Shown here: positions 7,562-15,520 of the stretch, one piece after another
Layout of the letters: each line of letters starts with the position of its first letter
How positions within the stretch are numbered: the stretch's first letter is position 1
The notes under the pieces: model-generated
Seen by the model: only the letters and a program-made list of their open reading frames with translations
Told to the model about the DNA's origin: nothing
The model's database searches: none
Made by a program: the position numbers and the translations under genes
Source of the DNA: JAFDVL01 sp043736395
GTDB lineage: Bacteria > Acidobacteriota > Blastocatellia > RBC074
Assembly (NCBI GenBank): GCA_043736395.1
Contig: JAYTCQ010000126.1
Span: 1-20,102 of the forward strand
DNA: 20,102 nt
Reading direction: 5' to 3'

Positions 7562-8284
7562 ATGAATTATTTCAACTACTTCACCGAAATCGAAGACACG
7601 TTCGTCAGCCGACGCGGAAAACATCTATTAGTTTCGCCGCTGGATTGGTCATTGATGGAATCGTGGCAGCAGCGCGGAATTCCTTTGCGGATTGTGCTGC
7701 GCGGTATCACGAAATCGTTTGATACCTACGATCAGCAACCGCGCAAATTCAATCGCCTCGTCAACAATTTATTGTATTGTCAGCAAGCCGTTGAAGAAGC
7801 CTACCATCAATATCTTGAATCCCAGGTTGGGGGTCGTGAAGAAGGCGACGAAACCGGAGCCGATGAAGTGGTGAAAGAAGCGCCGTTTTCATTAACGAGC
7901 ATCAAGCTGGCGTTGGACGAATGGATGGAAAACATGGTCGCGTTACGGAAGCGGTTTTCGGATGATGCAATGTTGGCAGAAGCCTTTGATCGCGCCGCAA
8001 CTCGCTTGCAGGAAATCTCCGAAGACCTGAATCAGCTTAACGATGATTTCCTCGGCGCACTCGATGCAGACTTAAATTTGATCGAAGCGTTTTTATTGGA
8101 AGCTATCAAGAATCACGCCAGCGAAGAGCGCATCGCCGAGCTTCGCAAAGAAGGTGAAAAAGACCTAAAAAGTTATCGCAAAGGAATGGAACGCGAAGTC
8201 TATGAACAGACGCTGAATAATTGGGTAGCGCGAAAATTACGCGATGAATATCACTTGCCGCGATTGAGTTTGTTTTATTTATAA
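7562..8284 (+). CDS. Conserved helical protein of unknown function
   Basis: I do not recognise a named family. The 240-residue product begins with a compact segment containing RRGKHLLVSPLDWSLMESW and IPLRIVLRGI. It continues as long charged helices rich in Glu, Leu, Lys and Arg, with heptad-like stretches around EISEDLNQLNDDF and ERIAELRKEGEKDLKSYRKG, so a helical-bundle or coiled-coil fold is likely. No signal peptide or membrane span is seen, so it should be cytosolic. I chose ATG 7562: the upstream in-frame ATG at 7508 lies inside the palindrome and would encode repeat-derived residues. No clear ribosome site precedes either start. It may read through from coaX. Confidence 0.72.
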   Translation: MNYFNYFTEIEDTFVSRRGKHLLVSPLDWSLMESWQQRGIPLRIVLRGITKSFDTYDQQPRKFNRLVNNLLYCQQAVEEAYHQYLESQVGGREEGDETGADEVVKEAPFSLTSIKLALDEWMENMVALRKRFSDDAMLAEAFDRAATRLQEISEDLNQLNDDFLGALDADLNLIEAFLLEAIKNHASEERIAELRKEGEKDLKSYRKGMEREVYEQTLNNWVARKLRDEYHLPRLSLFYL

Positions 8285-8315
8285 TGATCATTTTCTCCAA
8301 TAAATTAAATCCCAG

Positions 8316-8660
8316 ATGCAAAATTATAAATTATATTTTGAGGGAAAAAGGATAAGAGTTGGCGATCAAGAATGGAACGTTGATTACCCTATTCAAGAAG
8401 GAAAATTGATAAATGAGAAAGTGGTGTTGATCTATGATTCTGAAGCTAAACCAGATTATCTAGGTCAATTCAGAAACTTGGAGGCTTTTGATCTGAACGG
8501 ATGCAAATTATGGACTGCGGAACATCCGACAAATCAGGCAGCTGATCTATATGTCAAATTCCTAAAAACTGATCCTTTGATAGTCCAAAATTTTGCATCT
8601 TTTATTTGCCGAATTGATCCTTCAAACGGGAAAATCATGGAAGCCGAATTTACAAAATGA
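8316..8660 (+). CDS. Small hypothetical protein
   Basis: This 114-residue protein has no function I can name. Its sequence alternates short hydrophobic strands and turns (KLYFEGK, VVLIYDSEAK, LEAFDLNGCKLWTAE, ASFICRIDP), suggesting a small beta-rich fold similar to uncharacterised proteins scattered in many bacteria. There is no signal peptide, membrane span or cysteine cluster. The start region is visibly more AT-rich than neighbouring genes. Its TGA overlaps an ATG of the following P-loop gene (ATGA at 8657), so the two may be coupled or have arrived together. No ribosome site is evident before ATG 8316. Confidence 0.62.
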   Translation: MQNYKLYFEGKRIRVGDQEWNVDYPIQEGKLINEKVVLIYDSEAKPDYLGQFRNLEAFDLNGCKLWTAEHPTNQAADLYVKFLKTDPLIVQNFASFICRIDPSNGKIMEAEFTK

Positions 8661-8677
8661 TGAGACTCATCATTTCT

Positions 8678-9154
8678 ATGAGAATAGCAATCATCGGAAA
8701 TTCAGGTTCAGGCAAAACCACTCTCGCACGTCGCCTCACTTCGATGAACGAATCAAGGCTGCTCGAACTGGATTCGATTTATTGGGAACCCGGAAAAATT
8801 GCAGAGAAAAGATCACCTGAGGCGATAGAATCTGACTTACAAAATTTTGTAGCGAAAGATACAAATTGGATTATTGAAGGTTGCTACGGATCGTTGTTGA
8901 CAATCGTGAAAGACAGCATTGATCTGCTGATTTTTATGAATCCGGGCGTTGAGAAATGCGTAGCGAATAATTTGAAACGTCCGTGGGAACCGGAAAAATA
9001 TTCAAGTGCTGAAGACCAAAATTCAAAGCTCAAATTTTTGATCCAGTGGGTAAAAGAATATTACGAACGCGATGATGAAATGTCGTTGCAACAACACGCG
9101 AAGTTTTATGATGAATTCGCTGGTACAAAATTAGAAGTGAAGAATAGCGACTAG
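8678..9154 (+). CDS. P-loop NTPase, adenylate-kinase/topology-modulation-like
   Basis: The product has about 158 residues and begins MRIAIIGNSGSGKTT, a Walker A loop within ten residues of the start. It also shows LDSIYWEPG (about 31-39) and WIIEGCYG (about 64-71), which mark the small nucleoside/shikimate-kinase-like ATPases often annotated as adenylate kinase or topology modulation protein (FlaR type). LLIFMNPG is the Walker B-like strand, and KRPWEPEKY would be the lid region. The phosphoryl acceptor is unknown. I prefer ATG 8678 because the P-loop strand normally starts at residue 2. ATG 8657, overlapping the previous stop, would add seven residues encoded largely by a small palindrome. 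Confidence 0.8.
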   Translation: MRIAIIGNSGSGKTTLARRLTSMNESRLLELDSIYWEPGKIAEKRSPEAIESDLQNFVAKDTNWIIEGCYGSLLTIVKDSIDLLIFMNPGVEKCVANNLKRPWEPEKYSSAEDQNSKLKFLIQWVKEYYERDDEMSLQQHAKFYDEFAGTKLEVKNSD

Positions 9155-9160
9155 CGATTT

Positions 9161-10360
9161 ATGGAAATTGGCGAGACATACGAATTGGAAATTGAGAAGT
9201 TGATTTACGGCGGCGAAGGAATCGGGCGCGTCAATCAACAAGCCGTCTTCGTGGCGTATGCTGCGCCGGGTGATCGTGTTCGCGTCAGAATTACAAAACT
9301 TGAACGCAACTTCGCGCGTGGCGTGATCGAAGAAATTCTTGTGCATTCAACTTCAAGACGCGAAGCTCCGTGTCAGCATTTTGGAATTTGTGGCGGATGC
9401 CAATTGCAGCATCTGAATTACCAAACGCAACTTCAAGCCAAAGCCGAATTTATCAGCTCCGCATTGCAACGTATCGGCGGAATTCAGTGGGAAGAAAATA
9501 TTGAAATTTTAGCGGCAGATGAATTTGGTTATCGCTCCAGAGCGGAAATAAAAATTCAACGAACCGAAGACGGAATTCCAAACTTAGGATTCTTTCAGGC
9601 GAGTTCACATGAAGTCTGCAACATCACGGAATGCCCGGTTTTATTGACTGAAGCGAATAGTGCGCTCCAACGTTTGCATGCAAAACCAAAATTAGTCCCA
9701 AAGCGAGCAACAAGAATTTTTCTGGCAGTGAGCGACGATGAAACAGTGATGGTTCCCGCTACCGGGGAAAATTCTAAAGCCGCAGAAATTGATGCGCAGG
9801 GAACAATTCATCAAAGCATCGCGGGCTTTGAGTTCACATTTGGTTCACGTTCATTTTTTCAAGGAAATAGATTGTTGATTGAGCAGTTAGTAGCAACGGC
9901 AACTGCCGACGCGAGAGGTGAAATTGCTTTTGATTTATACGCCGGAGCGGGATTATTTTCTCTGCCGATTGCCAAAAACTTTGAGCAGGTCTACGCCGTC
10001 GAAGGCAGTAAATTATCCGGTAATCACGGCATCATTAACGCGAAAGCGAACCGCGTAAAAAATGTAGAGTACGCTGTGAAATCCGTCGAAGCTTGGTTGA
10101 AATACGATGCTCCAAAATTGCTTCGACCGGATTGGGTGATCCTCGATCCACCCCGTGCCGGAGCTGGAGAAGTTGTCGTGAATCGTTTGATGGAACTGAA
10201 GCCAGCGGCCATCACGTACGTCTCGTGCGATCCGGCGACACTAGCGCGCGACCTGAAAATTTTTACCAAATCAAATTACAAAATAGATTCAATCGTTGGT
10301 CTGGATATGTTTCCGCAAACATATCACGTTGAGACCGTCGTCAAATTATCATTGCTGTAG
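9161..10360 (+). CDS. rlmD: 23S rRNA (uracil-C5)-methyltransferase, RlmD/TrmA family
   Basis: This SAM-dependent enzyme methylates C5 of a uracil in structured RNA, in the RlmD/RlmCD/TrmA family. The 399-residue protein has an N-terminal TRAM RNA-binding domain (about 1-60), then an iron-sulfur motif with C71, C77, C80 and C158 for a [4Fe-4S] cluster. A Rossmann methyltransferase domain follows, with FDLYAGAGLFSLP (257-269), LDPPRAG (328-334) and the catalytic-nucleophile motif YVSCDPATLARDL (C356). Cysteine spacing fits RlmD-type 23S enzymes better than TrmA, but whether U1939, U747 or both is modified cannot be read. It begins 6 bases after the P-loop gene. Confidence 0.9.
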   Translation: MEIGETYELEIEKLIYGGEGIGRVNQQAVFVAYAAPGDRVRVRITKLERNFARGVIEEILVHSTSRREAPCQHFGICGGCQLQHLNYQTQLQAKAEFISSALQRIGGIQWEENIEILAADEFGYRSRAEIKIQRTEDGIPNLGFFQASSHEVCNITECPVLLTEANSALQRLHAKPKLVPKRATRIFLAVSDDETVMVPATGENSKAAEIDAQGTIHQSIAGFEFTFGSRSFFQGNRLLIEQLVATATADARGEIAFDLYAGAGLFSLPIAKNFEQVYAVEGSKLSGNHGIINAKANRVKNVEYAVKSVEAWLKYDAPKLLRPDWVILDPPRAGAGEVVVNRLMELKPAAITYVSCDPATLARDLKIFTKSNYKIDSIVGLDMFPQTYHVETVVKLSLL

Positions 10361-10383
10361 AATGCAGAAGCACAGACCGTGGC

Positions 10384-10426
10384 GTGAACTGTTAGTTCAC
10401 GCAGCATCGGCGAACTAACAGTTCAC
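10384..10426. repeat. REP-like palindrome upstream of comEC (copy 1)
   Basis: The 15-base arms GTGAACTGTTAGTTC (10384-10398) and its reverse complement (10412-10426) are perfect around a 13-base loop. The left arm with its next two bases is itself a hairpin: GTGAACT, GTT, AGTTCAC. The same sequence recurs after comEC at 13201-13293, so this is a dispersed element and not a chance hairpin. It ends 12 bases before the comEC ATG. Confidence 0.9.
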
Positions 10427-10438
10427 CGTACAAAATTT

Positions 10439-13204
10439 ATGCCCCGCCGCATTGCTTTCCCCCAGCTCAGCGTACGCGAACAGCCGCTTGTTTATTTGGC
10501 GGTGATATTTATTTTGGGCGAAATTGCAGCTTCAAAACTGACAAATATTTCGACGAAAACCTGGCTTATTTTATCGCTCAGCCTCTTTGGAATTGCCGGT
10601 GCTTTTTCAATTTTCAAGCAATTTAAATTTCATCGCGACTTCATCATCACCTCGATTTTATTGGTGAATTCGTTCAGTTGTGGAGCTTTGCTCTGGTCAC
10701 TCAACGAAACCAGCATCAAGCCGCATCGAATCCAAAAACTCCTCGAAACAAAAACCATTGAAGCGAATGAACCAGTCAGAATTTGGGGGACAATTTCGAT
10801 GGCTCCTGAATTAGCCCCGGATCGAATGTATCTTGATGTTGAAGTCGAACGGGTTTCCACGCTCGGAAAAGAGCAGGCGGCGGCAGGATTAATTCATCTA
10901 ATCGTGCCGTTCAAAGAAGCAGAAGATCGCGTTGATTATGACGCGTTGCAATTAAGATACGGTTCGCGAATTCAGGCGTTGGTGATTTTGCGAAAATCAG
11001 CTGGCTATCAAAATCCCGGTGCGCCGAAATTCGATGAGCTGTTGGAATATCGAGGCTACGATGCAAATGGAATAATCAAAAGCGGATTGTTAATTGAAAA
11101 AATTGGGGAAGGGAAGCACTCGAAAATTTTAGGTTTTTTGTATGCTGTCAGAGCGAATTCAATCGCGAAGATTTTGCGGAGCTTCACACAACCAACGGCA
11201 GGAGTACTGGCGGCGTCTTTATTCGGCAACCAACATTTTCTCGACAAAGACACAGCGGAATCTTTTCGCGTGGGCGGGACATTTCACATGCTGGTAATTT
11301 CAGGCTTGCATGTGGCTATGCTCGCGTTGCTGGTGACGTGGTTCATTTCACGCCTAACGAAATCGCGATGGCTTCGATTCATTTTGATTTTTGTTGTGAT
11401 GTGGGCGTACGCGCTGATGATCGGCGCACAGCCATCAATTACCCGTGCGACCGTGATGCTGACGTTTGTGTTATTTGGACAATTGATTTTTCGCAGTTCA
11501 CCGGGCGCGAATACGTTAGCCGCTGCGGCGCTCGTTTTGTTGAGCTGGCAGCCGCGCGACATTTTCAATCCGGCTTTTCAATTGTCATTTTTAACGGTGC
11601 TGATCGTGGTGACAGTGACGGTTCCATGGCTGGATCGCATCAAGCGATTGGGCGAGTGGGAGCCGACTGCTCTGACGCCGTATCCCCCGCGTGCTCCAAA
11701 ATGGTTGAAGTGGTGCGCTGAATTTTTGCACTGGAATGAGGCAGAGTTTCAGGAAGAAATGAAACAGGCGGCGATCAAATTCAAGTTACAAAAATCAGGC
11801 CTTGCCAAGTGGATGAGCACGAATCGTCAGCGCAGAATTTTACAACAATGCGTCTCGTGGATTGTGACGACGTTTGTTGCGACGACTTCGGTACAGATTG
11901 GGATGTTGCCGATTATGATCGCGTATTTTCATCGCGTGTCGTTCATTTCTCCGATTACGAATGTCATCCAAAGTGTCCTGATGTTTGTGCTGATGATCGC
12001 CGGGGCCTTTTATTTATTGCTCGCGGCGATGATTGGTGAATTGATGATGAAGCTCGCATTTATTATTAATGCGATTGGATGGATCACCGTTCACTCGGCG
12101 GATTGGTTGTTGCTTTGGCGCAAACTGAATTTTAGGGTACCTGATTACGGAGCGGATTCGTGGAAAATTTATTCGTTATATTTTTTGCTGGTGTTGATTT
12201 TACTGCTAGCACTAAACGCGTGGAATCCGTTTGCACTCCGATCCAAATTTGAAAAATTGTGGCTTCAGCGAGTCAGCCAATTTTCTTTATTATTTTGCGG
12301 CGCTGGATTGTTACTGCTTTTTTGTTTGCTGGTTTTTCATCCGTTCATCCATCAATTTGAGCAAGGTCGTCTGAGTGTGACTTTTCTTGATGTGGGGCAG
12401 GGGGATAGCGCGTTAATAACATTTCCGAATGGCAAACTGATGTTGCTGGATAGCGGAGGCACGATTCCGCGTGAGCTACAATTTCACGAAGGCGAGGAAG
12501 TTTTCATCGAAGACCGCATCAGCATTGCTGAAGCCGCAGTGTCGCCGTATTTGTGGCAACGCGGCATTAAGAAGTTAGATTTTATTGCTGCCAGTCACGG
12601 TCATTCAGATCATACGCAGGGCTTTGAAGACATCGGAAAATCATTTGAAATTGGCGAAGCAATCACTGGAGTGATTCCAACTAACGATGCGCAATTTGAT
12701 GCTTTCAGAAAAGCTGCGAGCTTCAATAACACTCTCGTAACATCGTGGAAACGCGGCGATACATTTGAAATTGATGGCGTTAAAATTAACATACTGGCTC
12801 CATTTGTAGATGCGTTAAAAGCGGAAGTCTCAGCGAATAATCAATCGTTAGTGATGAGGATTCAATACGGCGAGCGGAGTTTTTTATTAACAGGAGATGC
12901 TGAAAAAGAAGTAGAAAAGCGTTTGAGTTTAGAACCCGAAAATTTTCAGTCAGATGTTTTAAAGATCGGACATCATGGTTCGCGGACTTCTTCGACGGCG
13001 GAATTTTTGGAGCGAGTGCAGCCGCAATACGCGGTAATTTCGGTCGCTGATCCCAGTCCGTTCGATCATCCACATCCCGAAACGATGGAAGGTTTAGGGA
13101 AAATTGGCGCGAAGATTTTGCAGACCAGCAAGTGCGGCGCGATTACAATTTCAACGGATGGGAAAGATTTGCAGGTGAAGACTTTTGTGAATTGTAAGTG
13201 GTAG
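10439..13204 (+). CDS. comEC: ComEC/Rec2 DNA-uptake channel
   Basis: ComEC is the inner-membrane channel that passes single-stranded DNA into the cytosol in natural transformation. The 921-residue protein has the full domain order. An N-terminal membrane region with a DUF4131-like OB segment spans about 1-220. The competence transmembrane domain (about 240-600) contains HMLVISGLHV (283-292) and several hydrophobic spans. A C-terminal metallo-beta-lactamase domain (about 645-921) has LDVGQGDSALI, SHGHSDH with the zinc ligands H720, H722, D724 and H725, LTGDAEKE and IGHHGSRTS. The metal site looks intact, consistent with the proposed nuclease role. A secreted ComEA-like gene converges on it. 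REP-like palindromes lie on both sides, and the downstream copy overlaps the stop codon. Confidence 0.96.
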   Translation: MPRRIAFPQLSVREQPLVYLAVIFILGEIAASKLTNISTKTWLILSLSLFGIAGAFSIFKQFKFHRDFIITSILLVNSFSCGALLWSLNETSIKPHRIQKLLETKTIEANEPVRIWGTISMAPELAPDRMYLDVEVERVSTLGKEQAAAGLIHLIVPFKEAEDRVDYDALQLRYGSRIQALVILRKSAGYQNPGAPKFDELLEYRGYDANGIIKSGLLIEKIGEGKHSKILGFLYAVRANSIAKILRSFTQPTAGVLAASLFGNQHFLDKDTAESFRVGGTFHMLVISGLHVAMLALLVTWFISRLTKSRWLRFILIFVVMWAYALMIGAQPSITRATVMLTFVLFGQLIFRSSPGANTLAAAALVLLSWQPRDIFNPAFQLSFLTVLIVVTVTVPWLDRIKRLGEWEPTALTPYPPRAPKWLKWCAEFLHWNEAEFQEEMKQAAIKFKLQKSGLAKWMSTNRQRRILQQCVSWIVTTFVATTSVQIGMLPIMIAYFHRVSFISPITNVIQSVLMFVLMIAGAFYLLLAAMIGELMMKLAFIINAIGWITVHSADWLLLWRKLNFRVPDYGADSWKIYSLYFLLVLILLLALNAWNPFALRSKFEKLWLQRVSQFSLLFCGAGLLLLFCLLVFHPFIHQFEQGRLSVTFLDVGQGDSALITFPNGKLMLLDSGGTIPRELQFHEGEEVFIEDRISIAEAAVSPYLWQRGIKKLDFIAASHGHSDHTQGFEDIGKSFEIGEAITGVIPTNDAQFDAFRKAASFNNTLVTSWKRGDTFEIDGVKINILAPFVDALKAEVSANNQSLVMRIQYGERSFLLTGDAEKEVEKRLSLEPENFQSDVLKIGHHGSRTSSTAEFLERVQPQYAVISVADPSPFDHPHPETMEGLGKIGAKILQTSKCGAITISTDGKDLQVKTFVNCKW

Positions 13205-13293
13205 CGTGAACTGTTAGTTCTCGTTGTTAACACAACAAGTTTTTTTGAAAATAATTTGTAATGCAAACAGCGCGAACTAACAGTTCACGCTAC
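13201..13293. repeat. REP-like palindrome between comEC and comEA (copy 2)
   Basis: Arms 13201-13223 and 13271-13293 pair at 22 of 23 positions (20 in a row) around a 47-base loop and contain the same GTGAACTGTTAGTTC core as the copy before comEC. The left arm includes the last base of the final comEC sense codon and the TAG stop. The right arm ends 3 bases from the stop of the convergent comEA-like gene. It can fold from either transcript, so it may serve as a shared 3' end. Confidence 0.9.
13223..13246 (+). terminator. Weak intrinsic terminator inside the comEC 3' palindrome
   Basis: GTTGT (13223-13227) pairs with ACAAC (13232-13236) around a 4-base loop, followed three bases later by seven T (13240-13246). 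The stem is short and AT-rich. The enclosing large palindrome may do more of the work. Confidence 0.35.
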
Positions 13294-13295
13294 GA

Positions 13296-13589
13296 TTAAT
13301 TCACCCGAATCAAATGCGCGATATTTTTGTATCGTTTGGCGCTCAAACCTTTGATGACAATTAGATCTTGCGGATGAAGAAAAGCTCCGTGTTTGCGGCG
13401 ATATTCAAGAATTTTGTCAGCGACTTTTGCTCCGACAAATGGGAGTCGCATGAGTTCTTCGTGTGAAGCGGAATTGATGTTGATGCGATCCTGTGAGAGA
13501 GCAGGGGAAATCAAAAGGCAAAGGGCAAAAATCAAAAGGCAAAAATGGCGGAAATGAAATTTATCAAGGATGGATTTCTGGCGGTTCAT
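13296..13589 (-). CDS. comEA: Secreted ComEA-like helix-hairpin-helix protein
   Basis: The 97-residue product has a signal peptide (about 1-32, ending ALS-Q) and then a single (HhH)2 DNA-binding domain: ININSASHEELMRLPFVG, KILEYRRKHG and DLIVIKGLSAKRY. ComEA-type proteins bind incoming double-stranded DNA in the periplasm and hand it towards ComEC. The presence of comEC just across the convergent spacer supports this role, although small secreted HhH proteins are sometimes of unknown function. Its ATG overlaps the stop of the upstream glutaminyl-cyclase gene by 4 bases, so it is the last gene of the minus-strand row. The hydrophobic core of the signal peptide is a heptapeptide repeat (CLLIFAL/CLLISPA) created by a 21-base period repeat. 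Confidence 0.85.
   Translation of the reverse strand: MNRQKSILDKFHFRHFCLLIFALCLLISPALSQDRININSASHEELMRLPFVGAKVADKILEYRRKHGAFLHPQDLIVIKGLSAKRYKNIAHLIRVN
13508..13543. repeat. 21-base-period repeat in the comEA signal-peptide region
   Basis: The 15-mer AAATCAAAAGGCAAA occurs at 13508-13522 and again at 13529-13543. Because the period is a multiple of three, the reading frame is kept and two near-identical seven-residue blocks are encoded. Confidence 0.85.
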
Positions 13590-14398
13590 TTTTTCTTTAG
13601 TTTAATTTCAAATAGTTTTGGCCATTTTTTCCCGGTAATAAATAAACGATCTTTTTCTGCATCGTAGGCAATGCCGTTGAGAACATCGGTTTCACCATGC
13701 CTGTCTTCAGGCTTCAGCAGGCCGCGCATATCAATCATTCCCTTTACTTTTCCATTCGTGGGGTCAATTCGCAAGATATAATCTTGCTGCCAGACATTCG
13801 CAAAAATTTCACCTTTTACATATTCCAATTCATTGATTTCTTTAATCGTATCCGATAGCGTTTTTACGGTAATGCGTCGTTGTTCTTTGAAATTGGCAGG
13901 ATCAAGAAATCTGATTTGATCCGAGCCATCACTTAAAATTAATGATTTGCCGTCGTGCGTTAAGCCCCAGCCTTCGCCCGTGTATTGGAATTCTCCCTGC
14001 GGCGCAAATGTGTTGTGATCGTAAATAAATCCTTTTTGATCCTGCCAGGTTAATTGAAAAAGTTGACCTTGAAATAAGGCTAGGCCTTCGGCGAAATAAC
14101 GATTCGGGACATCAATTTTCTTGATGACTTTTCCGGTAGTGACCTCGACTTTGCGCAGGCTGGATTGTCCATTCAACCCGGTACTTTCATAAAAAATCCC
14201 ATCGGCAAAGACTAACCCCTGAGTAAAGGCTTCAGGATCGTGGGGGTAAGTATTTACGATTTCGTACGCATAAGAAGTTGGTTCAGCATTTGATTCCACA
14301 GGCGTTGCAGCGATTGTCGCAGGCGTTGGAACGTTCGGCCCACGGCACGAAGAAGTAAAAATAAGGAGAGAAATAAGAATTGAAAAAATAGATTTCAT
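13586..14398 (-). CDS. Glutaminyl-peptide cyclotransferase, lipoprotein
   Basis: This 270-residue member of the glutamine cyclotransferase (plant/bacterial QC) family cyclises N-terminal Gln of peptides to pyroglutamate. A lipobox-like FTSSC (Cys about 18) follows a short hydrophobic signal, so it is probably a membrane-anchored periplasmic lipoprotein. The mature part is a beta-propeller: YPHDPEAFTQGLVF, FYESTGLNGQSSLRKVE, YFAEGLALF, TGEGWGLTHDGKSLILSDGS, LDPANF, INELEYVKGEIFANVW and LNGIAYDAEKDRLFITGK are family signatures. It lies 12 bases after the histidine kinase and overlaps comEA by 4 bases. No functional link to either is obvious. Confidence 0.92.
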   Translation of the reverse strand: MKSIFSILISLLIFTSSCRGPNVPTPATIAATPVESNAEPTSYAYEIVNTYPHDPEAFTQGLVFADGIFYESTGLNGQSSLRKVEVTTGKVIKKIDVPNRYFAEGLALFQGQLFQLTWQDQKGFIYDHNTFAPQGEFQYTGEGWGLTHDGKSLILSDGSDQIRFLDPANFKEQRRITVKTLSDTIKEINELEYVKGEIFANVWQQDYILRIDPTNGKVKGMIDMRGLLKPEDRHGETDVLNGIAYDAEKDRLFITGKKWPKLFEIKLKKK

Positions 14399-14410
14399 AA
14401 GGTCAGCATA

Positions 14411-15520
14411 TCAATTATCGGTAAGTCGCGGCAACCGAATCCAGAACTCAGAACCATGAGGAGAACGTGGATTATACCCAATGCTTCCGCCCCAGCGCTC
14501 AACCATGATCCGGCAGAAATATAATCCAAAACCGAATTTGCCAGATTTGGTTTGAGCAAACTTTTGAAAAATTGTACTGACTAGCTCAGACGGAATCCCC
14601 GGCCCTTCATCTTCAATCGACAACAGGTAATACCCTTCGTCAGTTTGTAAATTTATTTTCACGGTTGAGAAAGGCGGACTGACACGAATAGCATTTTCCA
14701 GCAAATTTAGAATGACCTGTTGGAGCCGTTGTTTTTCTCCAACCACAGCCCATGACTGCTCCAGATTTACCTCTGAAGCAAGATCAAGATTGACCTTGCT
14801 AACGGATGCTGTGAGAGCCAGTTCTGCCATTGCGTGCTTGAGGCATTTCAGCAGATCAGGCGCATTGGCGGGATCAAGTTTGAAGGCTCCGAGCGATTCC
14901 ATTTCAGCCGAAAAAGCCTGGACAATGTCAGAGATCAGCCGCTCCTGTTGGACGTATTGACGTTGTCCCATTTGCAAATAATCTTTACCGGTTTCGGTGA
15001 GTGATTCTGAGTTAAGCAAAGAAAATGAAACTTTAACTCCCATGAGAAGACCCACTAAATCGTGCGCGACACAATGAAGGAGAATTTCTTTCTTCTGGAT
15101 TTCTTTTAAAAGCTGATGTTGTAAGAGTGCTTTTTCACGGGCGATTTGTAAGAGCCGTCGTCGCTCTTCGTGGGCGACACCCAGTAATGCGATCAACAGT
15201 ATTTTCCGACCGTTTAAAAGCAGAGCGCCTGCTTCTAGGTGATCTTCGCGGCCCGATGGCCCTTTCTCTTCCCACGAACCGGAATTCAGGCGACCGCCTT
15301 TACCACTGTTCCAAAACTGTTCAGCATCAATCAAAAAATTTTCGAGAAATGGAGAAGTTAGCTCAAAACGAATGTTGTCAGGAGACGCCGCTGCCTCTGC
15401 ATAAAACCATGAGAACCAGGCAGGGATTTCCCCTACCACAGAAAAAGTATCATCATTGATTTTTTCGATGACAATGACATCAAGCGCAGCGAGAAGTTCA
15501 GTTAAGATGGGTTCACTCAT
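14411..15520 (-). CDS. Soluble sensor histidine kinase
   Basis: The 369-residue protein has no membrane span. Residues 1-115 form a divergent sensor-like region, perhaps PAS-like. A helical linker (about 117-145) leads to a phospho-acceptor helix with LLHCVAHDLVGLL (His 153) and a HATPase domain: N-box LLENAIR (N276), G1 DEGPGIP (304-310), an F-box near IFQKFAQ and G2 GFGLYFC (330-336). The H-box lacks the usual proline. No response regulator is in the window, so the phosphate target lies elsewhere. The start is 12 bases after the GTPase stop, behind a GGTGGTG ribosome-site-like stretch made by a 16-base tandem duplication. I infer that it reads the state of the neighbouring GTPase/OmpA proteins. 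Confidence 0.9.
   Translation of the reverse strand: MSEPILTELLAALDVIVIEKINDDTFSVVGEIPAWFSWFYAEAAASPDNIRFELTSPFLENFLIDAEQFWNSGKGGRLNSGSWEEKGPSGREDHLEAGALLLNGRKILLIALLGVAHEERRRLLQIAREKALLQHQLLKEIQKKEILLHCVAHDLVGLLMGVKVSFSLLNSESLTETGKDYLQMGQRQYVQQERLISDIVQAFSAEMESLGAFKLDPANAPDLLKCLKHAMAELALTASVSKVNLDLASEVNLEQSWAVVGEKQRLQQVILNLLENAIRVSPPFSTVKINLQTDEGYYLLSIEDEGPGIPSELVSTIFQKFAQTKSGKFGFGLYFCRIMVERWGGSIGYNPRSPHGSEFWIRLPRLTDN

Noticed and set aside
11338..11721. Open frames within comEC in other frames and on the other strand
   Set aside because: They overlap conserved ComEC motifs, have no ribosome sites and odd residue composition; they are shadows.
10384..13293. Repeated GTGAACTGTTAGTTC as a CRISPR array
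   Set aside because: Only two sites 2.8 kb apart, each an inverted pair, with a full gene between them and no regular spacers.
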